From Triplophysa rosa (taxonomy: Eukaryota > Chordata > Actinopteri > Cypriniformes > Nemacheilidae): a DNA stretch of 64,000 bases. Below the pieces are notes generated by a model that saw only the letters and a program-made list of their open reading frames with translations, made no database searches and was not told the origin of the DNA. A program made the translations under genes and the position numbers. The stretch lies in contig NC_079898.1 of assembly GCF_024868665.1 (NCBI RefSeq), forward strand, positions 4,970,096 through 5,034,095, read 5' to 3'. Shown here piece by piece: positions 23,331 through 35,072 of the stretch. Positions within the stretch are counted from its first letter, which is position 1. Each line of letters starts with the position of its first letter.

Positions 23331-23452
23331 ACACACGCACAGGCACACACGCACGCACACACACACACACACACACACGCACACACGCACACACACACGC
23401 ACGCACGCACGCACGCACGCACACACGCACGCACGCACGCACACACACACAC
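23318..23452. repeat. (CA)n/(CACG)n microsatellite
   Basis: CACACA with a run of GCAC repeats (about 23397-23436). Repeat-generated ORFs on both strands are not genes. Confidence 0.95.
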
Positions 23453-23931
23453 ATTCAGATATCAAACTATAAAAGAAAGAAGCAACAACAATTCAAATAA
23501 AAAAGTAACCTAAAATATTTACCAGTATTTTATAAAGTATTTGTATGGTATTTCATAAATAAAATATTATAGAAAAGTTATTGTTGATAATTGTGACATA
23601 ACAAAGCTGACGCAAAACAAGTGCAATGGTTTGCTTCAGTCATGTAGTCATGTAACATTACACAGCGATTGCAACACGCTGAAATGATGAATATTCATTA
23701 GTGACAATAACTTCCGTTTTCCATTGACATGTACTGTAGTAGTCGGATTCTTTTCCAAGTGGACACAAACAGTGATGTTTTTGCACAAATGTTTGACTAA
23801 TGATCATATTATATTGTAGTCTCTATAATATGCAACACACATTTGTTTGTTTATTTATTTATTTATTTTCCCACTTGGCATGACGTTCTGAACGGAACAA
23901 GTTTGCGTGACGCACTTCCGGAATAAGAGAA

Positions 23932-23935
<4 letters not shown>

Positions 23936-23998
<63 letters not shown>
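23936..23998. repeat. (AT)n(GT)n compound microsatellite
   Basis: About 34 bp of AT followed by about 28 bp of GT. Confidence 0.95.
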
Positions 23999-24000
<2 letters not shown>

Positions 24001-24346
24001 AAATATTTGATTAATATTTAAAAAGGGGATTAGTTCTGGTCCACACTCCAACACAGTAGGTGGCGATAATGCACATTTAAAGTAAGTGCTACTGCTACCC
24101 ACCATACAACTAAAAAGAAGAACAAGAAGAAGAAGTCGCATTTCTGCAAACTTAAACCGGACGTTGAGTTGTTCTCGTTTTGAGCGGGTTGGGGGGGTTG
24201 AGCCCTGCCGGCTCGAGCTTATATATAATGTTTCTCTTCGCTCTATTTTTATATGACCTCATCATGAATGCAATGGAGTGAATGGCGTAGGATATGTACG
24301 GTAGTTTATCAAGTCAGTCTTTTATTATTTCAGAGTTTGAAGCGGA

Positions 24347-27300
24347 ATGGATACGCGGGTATCGGATCTATTCGGGAGCCTTTCCACACAAAGGTCCAGC
24401 TCTCAGGGAGCTAATAATGGGGCTGTTGGGCTTGCCAGCAGAAAATTCACGAAAAATGGTAAAAAGTGTAAAAACCGCTCAGCCCGGTATCCCAAAGCAA
24501 GTAACATTAATAACCACCCGCCTTATCTACCGCCAGAGGTGAGTCGAAGTAACTTAAATACAACCCTTCCTTATCTAACGTAGACAATACATCGACTTCT
24601 ATTTTATTTAAAAAAAATTAATTGGTGTATCATTTGTTTTTATACATAAAGCAGATGTATTCATTTATATAGGTACTTTCATCTAATACGGTTCTTGGGA
24701 TATATTTTTTAATATATTTGTAATGTTTGTTTTTAGCCCTGTGATGTGACAGATGTTTTATAAAATGCACACGTGTAATTTACTTCGTCACAGCGCTGAC
24801 GCTGTTTGAAATGTCATTAACATTGTTTTTTGGTTGGTAGGTCGTTGTTATGTGTGTTTGTTTATGTCACAATTTGACGCAAGACAACAGTTGTGTTTGT
24901 AAATATGTGAAATGAAGGCGGGCAGAGATGACTGAATGCCTGATTCATTTATTTCCTTATAGTCATTCAGTGTTGGGTGTAACTAGTTACTAAGTAATTA
25001 GTTACTGTAATTTAATTACTTGTCACTTGAAAAAGTAAAGTAAGGGATTACTCTTATTTTTCTGTAATTTAATTAGTTACTTCTGATGTAATTAAACTAA
25101 ATACTTTGTGTAATATATGTGTGTGCAATAGTGGAATTAACATCAAAATTCAAAGTCTAACTTTAAAATGAATGCTTTAATGTATAATTCTCACATTTGT
25201 AATACTTTGGTCAGTAAATAAGAGTACTTTATGTAGTTTATATTATTTATTTGAATGAATTAAAAGAGCCGTTTCATGTCTATCCTTGAATCACTTAACT
25301 AATCAAGGTTGATGTAGGATATAGAAAGTAATTAGTAATAAGTAACTAAATACTTTTTGGAGAGAGTAATTTGTACAGTAATCTAATTACACTATTGAAT
25401 ATGTAATTAGTAACTAGTAATTAATTACTTTTTCAGAGTAACTTACCCAACACTGTAGTCATTTAACTGGTTATGTGATTTGTCATTTTCCTGTCCTGTC
25501 GAACTAGAGTAAAACTCCCTTTACTTAATCTGACTTTGTTTCGTTTAAAACAATGAAATGTGGAAAATGCTCCATTAAGTGTGTGGTGATGTCAAGTGAC
25601 TCAGACAAGATGGTTTTGAATGACCCATCAGATTCACTGACTGTGTTTTTCTGCTATTCTGATGGAAGCAAAAGTCTTTGTGCCTGTGAATAATACTGAG
25701 CTGTGTGGCTTTTGAGCTCTATTCACGAACAACTCTGTTCTGTCTTTTGTTTCAGGTTGAAGAGGGAAACATTGAATACAAGGTGAAGTTAACATCTTTA
25801 TAAATGTTCAGTATGTCATTGGGGCTATATGCATGAGTTACTTCCCTCTGCAGTTTCCGGTTGGGGAGACATAAAGCAGAGAGAAATGGGAAACTGAGAA
25901 AAATAGTTAAGTTTAGCAGATGCAGTGCTGTTCTACCGTATTTGAAATGATACTTTCATAAGTTTACATGTCGTTATAACATTCAAATACAGTAGAACGC
26001 CACTTCTATATACCACTGCAGTGTGCCGCAATGTAAAGCATCTGCTTAATTTAACTATTTTCTCAGTTTCCCATTTCTCTCTGCTTTAAGTCTCCCCAAA
26101 CGGAAACTGCCGATGGTTCTTGCGTTAAACGCGGAAGTCACGCATGCATAGAGCCCTTTCTCGTTTTGTTATAAATAATCCTTAAAGTTCCAGTGAAATT
26201 AAAAATGACAATTCTTATTTTTTCATGAAATATTTCAGCGTTTATTGAAAATAGCTTATCAATGTGGGTTATTTTCTTTTTAAAATTCATGTACCCTCAT
26301 AATCTTCAGTTAAAATCTGAAAATGGCCAGAGCATCCGTTAACTCCTCCCCTTCAACTGTCAGTCTGCTGCCAGTTTCATTTCAAAATCAATGCAACAGC
26401 TGTTTTTACACATCCAATCCATTCGCAGTGAAAAACGCAAGCCACGCCCACTAATTTTATCCTTTGAAATTCCTTTTCACTCGGAAATGTGTCGCAAAGT
26501 AAAAACGATCGCAACTTCCTGTTCAAGGGGACTTTAAATGATAAATCTGGACACATCTTTTTCATGTTTGTAAATCATCTTAAATACTAAAAACGGTGGA
26601 AAGAAACCCTAACTGAAACAAATGTAAGGTAATAAATGTCAACATAACTCATTTTAAGCATTTAAGACTTAGATTCAAGAGTTTTGAACTGTTTATGTTT
26701 TTAACCTTATTTATAAGAATTCGGACATCAAAACTTTTATAGAGTAAATATAAATCATACATTTTTAAATAAAATATTCGGCAAGAATCATTTATATACT
26801 GGTTATTACTGTGTAAGAGCTTGGCCCCAGTGCAGTCACTTCTGTAAATGTACACACCATTAGATGAACAGAACTATTTATATCCCGCAGCTGTTGTCCT
26901 TTTACATGAATTCATTTAGCCAACACTTGAGCAGCATAGAAACGCAAGCATCATAAGCATTTTGGCATATTTGGCATGCAAACACAACAAGAGTGGATTT
27001 AGTGGACATAGGCTAAGCACATCACAGGCACGCCCGTCATTATTAAAACCTTACATTTGTACTACTCATGCTCAGATTTCTACTGATCACTCTGTGTTCT
27101 AAAGCTCCTTGTTTTATTTTTTGTGACCTAGCTAAAGCTGATAAACCCCACAGAGTACCGCTTTGAGCATCTGGCCACACAGATGAAATGGAGGTTACAG
27201 GAGGGCAGAGGAGAGGCTGTGTATCAGATTGGTGTGGAGGACAATGGGCTGCTGGTGGGCCTGTCAGACCAGGACATGAAAGCCTCTCTCCGAACACTCC

Positions 27301-30300
27301 GCAGGATGGCTGAGAAGTATGAGCATTAACACAGTGCACATACATTATAACATACATCGTTTTATTTTAGTGTAAACATAATTGTCTATAGAATTGTGAT
27401 ATTCATTTATTACTGGACCGTTATATTATACCAGCTTTATTATAAAATGAGGCCTACTAATATAAGGGATGGGCCTATTCAAAGAGAATAATGAGAAGAG
27501 ACAGATGCTGAACTCTAATGGGCAGTTTAGATGATTGTATATATTGCTACCTCTTGAATTGATATAATTTGTCATTTTTGATTGGTTTGTGTTCAGGGTG
27601 GGTGCTGACATCACAGTTCTCAGAGAGAGGGAGGTGGATTACGACTCTGATGATCAACACAAAATAGCTGAGGTCCTCATTAGGAAAGTACCAGATGATC
27701 AACAGGTGAATAATTCAGATGCTCAGATAACACGTTCAACATGTTACGTGTGTCATTATGCGTCTTATGTATTACATTATCTAAGTGTATGGTAGTCAAG
27801 GCTAGAAAATATCTTATTTCAGCGTATACTGGCCCAGAACCACCCACAGGAAGATCAGAGTTCGTTTAATCACAGTTTTCACTTTACATGTTGCTAAGAG
27901 GCAAGAGGATCAGATTATTAAACCATCATAATAGACCAACATTAAAAAGGAATTGATGATGCGGTTACAAAACCTTTGTGCAATTACATTTGAACGCTTC
28001 ATAATGTTTTTTGTCCAGTGTGCATTAGATGGTTGAGCCTGAGACTAAGCATATGTTGACTCAATCCTTTCTTCCATTCATTAACAGTTTTTGGATCTGC
28101 GGGTAGCTGTGCTGGGTAATGTGGACTCAGGAAAGTCAACTCTACTTGGTGTACTTACACAAGGAGAGCTGGACAATGGCCGAGGCCGAGCGAGACTGAA
28201 CCTGTTCAGACACCTTCATGAAATCCAGACGGGAAGAACGTCTAGTATCAGCTTTGAGCTTTTGGGCTTTGACAGCAAAGGAGAGGTCAGTAATCCAAGC
28301 CTGCAGGGTAGCTTTTGTTACACTTTGATGAAATACTTCCTTTTACCCACTTTGTCTAGTAGTAGTTCTTAAGAATGTTCACAACCGATTGTCATACAAT
28401 ATGAAGATGTCTGGTATTTGGAGGCCCTCAGCATGCGATGACCTTTAACCTTCAATGTCTGATCTGACCACAGATAGTGAACTACAGCGATTCCCGAACA
28501 GCAGAGGAGATCTGTGAGAATGCCTCCAAAATGATCACCTTCATTGATCTGGCAGGCCACCACAAATACCTGAAGACCACCATCTTCGGCTTAACCAGCT
28601 ACTGTCCAGACTTTGCCATGCTTGTTGTCAGTGCAAACATCGGCATTGGTGAGTGTTTATGGGAGGCTTGAGATTGCATTTATGCCGTTCCCTTCAGAAT
28701 AACGAGAGACAATGAAAGTGCTACAAATCAACCTGGGGATGTTTGGTTTGATTTGATCAGTTCATGTTTGGTATGGTGCAGTAAATAAGCTGTTTTCTTG
28801 GCCTTTTTGCCCTCATCTCTCATGTCTCCCATACCCTAAAATACCCGAGGACCGCACTTGTTGAGTGTTAGTGATCGGGTCAGGGACAGAGATGGTCCTG
28901 AATGAAAGGATAGGGCTTAGAAACCTGAGACATGTCAGTCTAGTGCCGAATGTTCATTACATGATCGGACAGTTAACTCTCCTGTTATGATTTCTCCCAT
29001 ATAAGCGTAACATGCATAAAGCTACAGATAAACTGTTCAGAGATTATAATATTGTGTTTTGATGGCTACGTGGCGTTGTGTAGCAGTTATCAGACAGTTA
29101 TCATTTAACAGACGTCATGTCTGGTATTTTGCATACTCCTAGTAAACCATATAAAATGTATAACCAGCTCAATGTATTTCAGTTTAAGAGATTTTGCTGA
29201 ATTTGATCTCAACTTTGATTCTTTGATGTCTTCCTGTAGCATATGTCACTGTGTTGTGTTTTGGTGAGGGAAAATAGTGCCAGAAATAGAAGATATTTAG
29301 GCGAGTGGGTCACACGCGTCTTTAAAGGGAAACGTGAAACACCAAACTCTACACCGCTCTATATTATGCAACAGTAAGGACGTTAAGGGGGAACACCGTG
29401 TCTGCTGCACTTTACCAGAGACATAGAATCAGTGTTTTGGTTTTTCCATGCACAAATCCATGCAAACACAGACCCAGGCTGTCCACCAATCATTAACCTC
29501 AAATGATGGGTGGACTTTGGACGGACTGCACTGCCACACAGGCACATCTCCGCTGGATGTGACCTGCAGTTTATTTTCATGCTCTGAATGTGTGAATCAG
29601 CTGATGTGGGAGGGGTGTGTGCCTTTTAATAACACTTGTGTACACGGTGAAGCTCAGCACATTTGGCTGTCAAATGACCTGTCAAAGCTCATCACACACT
29701 TACATAAGTAACCATGGGCACATTGTGATCAGGTCTGGGCCTGGGCAAAGGAACACCATGCTTTACCTTTAACCCAATACCTTTTTTGTTAAAGCACACC
29801 CGTCTGCACTTTTTCAGGTAGTCTATACTGTAGTTGGCTTTCTTACATTTGTCTGAACAGAAACTAGGTGAAAGTTTTTACATTGAACAACACTTCAACA
29901 TAAAGTAATGAAATGAAGTGGATTCACAAAGATCAAATGATGTGTCTTATTCAGGAACATCTATTCACGTACTGTATTGATCTGTTTACATGTTCAGATT
30001 TTGCTTGCTCATCATGTTTTGCTGGTATAGCGTTATTACATCTAGACTCCTGCATCCACACTGTCTTATGGGAGGCAGGTACGAGGCAGTCGCGATTGTC
30101 TAGTTTTCAAGGGGAAACATGCGGAAATCGGCAATACGCGGACGGTTTCGTTAGCGGAGCGGTGGCGGCGCGCAAGCCATGCTCGTGCACCCAAAATCCT
30201 GCCACTTCCACGGGCACGGTCCTTTACGGCAGGCGCAGTTAAAGATAAAATTATTTTATCTTTTTGAGAGCGCCAGCACGGCAATACCACCGCTCCTGCG

Positions 30301-32809
30301 TACCGTGTGAATGGCCCATTGTACAGCTCACAGACAAGAGCCATGTTAGGCACCTCAGCACCTGTCACTAACAAACTGTCACTGTTTTGGTGCTTGTTGT
30401 TTTGTTAGAATAGATTAAAGGGATAGTTCATCTAAAAATGAACATTTTGTCATGAATTACTCACTCTCTAGTTGTTCCTCCAAACCTATATAAATGTATG
30501 TGTTTGGTTGAACACAGAGAAAGATATTTGGACGAATGCTTGTTACCAAACAGATTTTGGACCCCATTGACTACCATAGTAGAAAAAATGACAATGGTAG
30601 TCAAAAGTGCCCCAGAACTGTTTGCTGTCCTACATTCTTCAAAACTGTCTTTAACAGAGAGTTGGTCTTTGTAACCGCCTGGCACCTTCTAAACTACGTT
30701 TTCTTACCTGAATGGTAAAAAGCTGCACGCACTTACCCCCAGATGTATAGCACCAGGTTTTCACCAGCTCTTGACATTATTGTGTGCATTGTGCATCAGA
30801 TGGTCCGTACACAGCGGTAGGGTCATCCATTGATGTTCTTTCTGAATCAGAGGTTGACGTAGGTGACCTTTCAATCCTGATGACTGAAAATATGCCACAT
30901 GAATCGGGTTATCAGATGGGGTTTTTAGAAGTTTGCTCCCTCCATTTCTCCTCTTACAAAGCTGATCTTGCGCTCTTTTCTCAGCGGGTACAACACGGGA
31001 GCACTTGGGTCTGGCTATGGCATTGAAGGTGCCCATCTTTATCGTGGTGAGTAAAGTGGACCTGTGCACCAAGAGCACAGTGGAGCGCACGGTCCGACAA
31101 CTCGAGCGCATTCTCAAACAGCCCGGCTGCAACAAGGTGCCCATGCTGGTAGCTACTACAGATGATGCTGTCACTGCCGCCCAGAAGTTTGCCCAGTCTC
31201 CCAGGTACCACTTTTAAACAGTCCATCGACAACAAACCAATATTAACTTGGCCATCACGAAGGAAAGATTGCTGTAATGCTCCATTGATGGCATGTTTCG
31301 TTGTGATTTTGCAGCATCACACCGATCTTTACCCTGTCTAGTGTATCAGGCGAGAGCCTGGATTTGCTGAAGGTGTTTTTTAACATCCTACCTCCACTCA
31401 GCAACTGCAAGGAACAAGAAGAGCTCATGCAACAGTTCACCGAGTTTCAGGTACAGTTTTCCATTTTCATGGACTCCACGTCTTTTGTGTTCGGCAAAAG
31501 AAAGTCATAGAGTTTTGGATTTTCATTTCAGCCGAACTGGTCCTGTATCTGTGTGTTTTGTGATCCTGTAGATTGATGAGATTTATACAGTTCCAGATGT
31601 TGGGATAGTAGTTGGTGGAACTCTTTCCAGGTACATCTTTCCCTTCATTTGCTCCATATGAACCGTAGTAAAAGCTGACATTGGTGTGTAATCACAATGG
31701 GTTATGTGCAGCGGGATCTGCCGTGAAGGGGAGCAGTTGGTGGTTGGACCCACAGATGATGGAAAGTTTCAGGAGCTGACAGTGTGCAGTATCCAGAGGA
31801 ACCGCTCTGGCTGTAGGGTGCTCCGAGCCGGCCAGGCAGCTACGCTGGCATTGGGCGATTTTGACCGCTCTCTGTTACGAAAGGTTCATCCACACTGTGA
31901 CGTAGCAATGATATTTATGGATGATTTAGGTGAACTATAAGATTCTGAAATCTGAGTTTTCATTCTACTACATTGCAGGGTATGGTGATGGTGAGTCCAG
32001 AGATGAACCCCACTATCTGCTGGAGGTTTGAGGCAGAGATCATTTTACTCTTCCATGCTAAAACCTTCCATAAGGGCTTCCAGGTGACTGTCCACGTGGG
32101 CAATGTTAGGCAGACGGCAAGAGTTGAGGCTCTGTACGGAAAGGTGAGTTTTAATTAGGGCTGTCAACGTTAGCGCATGTGATACATTTTTTTTTTTCAG
32201 ATTAACAGGTTCAAATATTTAACGCAATTAACGCAGCATCCGTTTATTTTGTCATCCTTTGTCTAGCGTTACATTATATAATCACGCTCTTATTCATGTA
32301 AAGGCCTTTAAACCATTTAAACAGTTGCTTTGACGCTTCAGTGTAGATCAGTCATCAGTTGCAGTACTAATATCAGAATGTTGGCATTCATTCATAAAAT
32401 GATGTTGTTAAAGAAATCTGTTGTTTCTACATCAATTTGGAGATTAAATGTGAAATCATGAGAATGTAAAAGTATATTTAAAAACATTAATGTTATGTGC
32501 CATTAATCGTGATTAAAAAATTGTGATAATCAGATACATTTTTTTTATCGATTGACAGCACTAGTTTTAATCTAGTTTTCCTTTGATGGTCAGCTAACAT
32601 CTATCTGTCTGCCTTTGTTCTGTTTCCCATAAATCTTCCGTCAGGATGAGCTCCGCACAGGTGAGAAGGCCGTGGTACGATTCAGGTTCCTCAAACACCC
32701 AGAGTACTTGAAGGTGGGTGCCAAGCTGCTCTTCAGAGAGGGAGCTACCAAAGGCATCGGTCAGGTCACCAAACTCCAGCCTGCGTCGCAGTACCAGCAC
32801 AGCTCTTGA
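24347..32809 (+). CDS. gtpbp2: GTP-binding protein 2 (GTPBP2)
   Basis: Twelve exons join in frame to 600 aa (human 602): 24347-24538, 25756-25782, 27132-27316, 27597-27705, 28088-28285, 28474-28648, 30985-31204, 31315-31450, 31572-31630, 31712-31883, 31979-32143, 32645-32809. The start [10 protein letters not shown] matches the vertebrate GTPBP2 N-terminus. GTPase motifs: G1 GNVDSGKST (about residues 181-189), G3 DLAGH (about 262-266), G4 SKVD (about 318-321). After the G domain come EF-Tu-like beta-barrel domains ([35 protein letters not shown]). GTPBP2 acts with Pelota-type factors in rescue of stalled ribosomes; that is family knowledge. Exon 2 is only 27 nt (VEEGNIEYK). Introns 1 and 11 carry hAT insertions, introns 2 and 6 other elements. 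Whether this is the a or b fish paralogue cannot be told. Poly(A) signal AATAAA at 34758. Confidence 0.95.
24968..25455. mobile_element. hAT-type MITE in gtpbp2 intron 1
   Basis: Ends CAGTGTTGGGTGTAACTAG and, reverse-complemented, CAGTGTTGGGTAAGTTACTC; perfect 8-bp duplication TAGTCATT (24960-24967 and 25456-25463). 488 bp, rich in GTAACTAGTTAC/AATTACT. Confidence 0.9.
26186..26533. mobile_element. TTAA-flanked MITE, gtpbp2 intron 2 copy
   Basis: TTAA flanks (26182-26185, 26534-26537); ends AGTTCCAGTGAAATT and, reverse-complemented, AGTCCCCTTGAACAGG. The interior contains TCCGTTAACTCCTCCCC and CAACTGTCAGTCTGCTGCC. A second copy in the opposite orientation is at 36187-36561. TTAA duplications are typical of piggyBac and Kolobok elements; which one is not decidable here. 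Confidence 0.7.
28649..30984. other. gtpbp2 intron 6 (2.3 kb)
   Basis: Largest gtpbp2 intron. It holds a GC-rich stretch at about 30085-30310 (CGGTGGCGGCGCGCAAG and AATACCACCGCTCC), and a fragment of the TTAA-flanked GGGATAGTTCA family at about 30419-30700. No other gene is seen. Confidence 0.5.
30419..30660 (+). repeat. Fragment of the AGGGATAGTTCA family in gtpbp2 intron 6
   Basis: Starts AGGGATAGTTCATC next to TTAA (30415-30418), then ATGAATTACTCACTCTC, AACACAGAGAAAGATATTTGG and GTAGTCAAAAGTGCCCCAG, matching the full copy at 57704-58097. The right terminus is missing. Confidence 0.75.
32156..32563. mobile_element. hAT-type MITE next to a gtpbp2 splice donor (intron 11)
   Basis: Ends TAGGGCTGTCAACGTTA and, reverse-complemented, TAGTGCTGTCAATCGAT; perfect 8-bp duplication GTTTTAAT (32148-32155 and 32564-32571). 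The interior has ATTAACGC and GATTAAAAAATTGTGAT boxes. The left copy of the duplication overlaps the last two bases of the GTGAGT donor of exon 11 (exon end 32143), so the insertion lies 12 bp into the intron and leaves the donor intact. Confidence 0.9.
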
Positions 32810-34780
32810 TCCAACTTCACAGACTGGAAAACCCCTGCTGGTTTCTCCTCACCTCATCTTCACTCTTCACACGTTCTTGTTTTCCCTCTTCTATTTGTTC
32901 ACGCTTTAGCTCACCTCTCTCAAGTCTCGAGATGGTCTCATGGATCCAATTTCTGTCAAGCTATAAAAGGGCTTCAACACAGTTTTAATTCATTGCCTTA
33001 CACAGACAGTGTCTTTTTAATGTTGTTTCTTGTTAACTCACAGTTTGTCATTCAGACATTGCTAGCATACCGTAGCAAAAACACAAGATGTCAACGGAAC
33101 ATCTTTCTTTTCACATTCAAACAGCACTGATGAACATTCACACACTGTCAGATCAAGTTTGTTTGTGGGCAGATTTTCAATGTAGTTCTAAATAAAAAAA
33201 ATTTTAGTAACCCTATGACAGAGATTGTGAAACACAGCTGCCAAAGAGACAGAATTTTGTGGTAGTTTGTTTTAAACGTTGAGTTTTATAGCTGATGCCA
33301 ATGAAGAATAGTGTTTTCTTAAGGCAGCTAGTCACAGAGTTTCATATGGTCACCTGACTTGTAAACTCTGCTCCACCAAATGCTAAAAACAATCTCCACA
33401 TCACTGATATCTTTTATTTTTTTAATGTTTTATAAAGAGGCCTTTTATTGATGTGGCATTGTCAAGCTCTAACAGTGTTGCTATCAATCTCTGATATACA
33501 CCAGTAACGTTCTGTTCTTTCAGTGTTGTTGCTTTAGAAGATATTAGAAGTATAATGTGTGGTTTTTTTCAAGTGCTTTAATAGCTCAGGAAACATGTAG
33601 CTCTTGTAGAATGCATTCCATGTTAACCAATACACTCGGAATGAGACTTCTCACCTGCACAACTCTTCGGGGTGAAGAGACTCTTTCATTCAGGGGTGTA
33701 TCACTATTGCCTTTTGACAAATTATGCAAAGGACTCTTATTTCTGCTCTGTTGTCTTTGTTTTGAGCTTTAAGCAGTTGCTGCTTTGTTACTGATTTTAT
33801 ATACTTCTGATGTCTGTTGCAGAGACTGTGTATTGGACTTTGTTTTTCAAACTCACCGAAGTTGGTGCTAACACCTTTTGATTTAAACATTTTAAAACCT
33901 TTATATTAAAAGGGGTTGATAGATTTGTTAGCTAGGACCCCCAAAATGTAATTACCTAGTGCCGTCTTATAACCATTGCATGCATTTTTGTCACATTGCA
34001 CATGCTGTGTCTTTGTGAGTAATATTCAAGTTTCTATCGTCACTGCTCCTGTGAAATTATAGAAAAAGCAATTTGAACCAAAAAGAATGTGTATTTAAAT
34101 AGAAAAGTCAAGTGGAGACTGTTTTAACTTAAATTTGGAATAATTTTTGATTGGCATATTTAATATTGTGTCACTCTTCTGGCTTCAGATGCAAGATGTT
34201 TTTTCAATCATATTTTTGCCTTACTTTTTGGTGCATTAGAGTATTTATGTACAAGTTTGTTTGTATATTATGATGTACATAAATTTAAATATATATATTA
34301 TAAAAAAGTTTATCATAGTTTACATTTGATGATTTAATGTTGTGTTGTTTCATTACCTTGACAAACCAGGCGTCTTTAACTCATTTGAATCATAATGGTG
34401 TCAGCTGTGAGATGATGCAACCACACAGCAATCATGCAAATGTTTTTTGCTCCCATACTGTACTAAAGAAGCAATGTTTTGTTGGAATCATTTTAGATAA
34501 GCTACTGATAAATACACAACTCAAAAAGGCCATTTGTGTTTGACAAAATATCTATTTAGGTCATTTAAAGTACATTATTTCCTTTTTTTGTGTGTCAACA
34601 CTAGATAGAGTTGCATGAAAAATGACACTACAAAGCTACAGGAAGTGAAACTTACAGCAGGGTAAAGTGTCCTTTACCCATGAATGAGAGCTGCCATAAC
34701 ATGTCAAACTGCATAAACTGCTTTGCTCTACATTTTCACTTTCTCTCTCAACCGTTCAATAAAGGTTACTAATGAGTTAA
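32810..34780 (+). other. gtpbp2 3' UTR
   Basis: About 1.95 kb without any other gene between the stop codon and the poly(A) signal AATAAA at 34758-34763. An earlier signal-like AATAAA lies near 33190. Confidence 0.6.
34758..34763 (+). promoter_or_regulatory. Poly(A) signal of gtpbp2
   Basis: AATAAA in CGTTCAATAAAGG, in the region between the convergent gtpbp2 and polh genes. Confidence 0.5.
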
Positions 34781-34901
34781 TATGTTGTATTCTGCCCTCT
34801 AGTGAAATGAAGTGAACAATACAATCAAGGAAGTCATATTTTGTTTGTTGAACTTCTGTGAGAAACATTTTTGTGACATGCAAAAATAAAAAAGTAAAGC
34901 T

Positions 34902-34907
34902 TTTAAT
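34902..34907 (-). promoter_or_regulatory. Candidate poly(A) signal of polh
   Basis: ATTAAA on the minus strand about 165 bp past the polh stop codon. No AATAAA is closer. Confidence 0.35.
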
Positions 34908-35072
34908 ATACCAGAGTAAAAGTTAACCAAGTTATAAAATACTCATTAATGGACTATAATTAATATACTTATAGACAGTTTTAGAGGCAACAACAGACCT
35001 GCAAAATGAACATGTTATAATCAAACCCTGATCATATTAAAAACATCTTAACAGGCACACAGTTTGAATACA

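Noticed and set aside
22415..23500. Long His/Thr-rich and Cys/Val-rich ORFs on both strands
   Set aside because: They are translations of (CA)n and (GT)n microsatellites with no codon bias or conserved start.
30085..30310. GC-rich stretch in gtpbp2 intron 6 considered as a gene or CpG island promoter
   Set aside because: No conserved frame, splice site or promoter element; looks like an interspersed repeat fragment.
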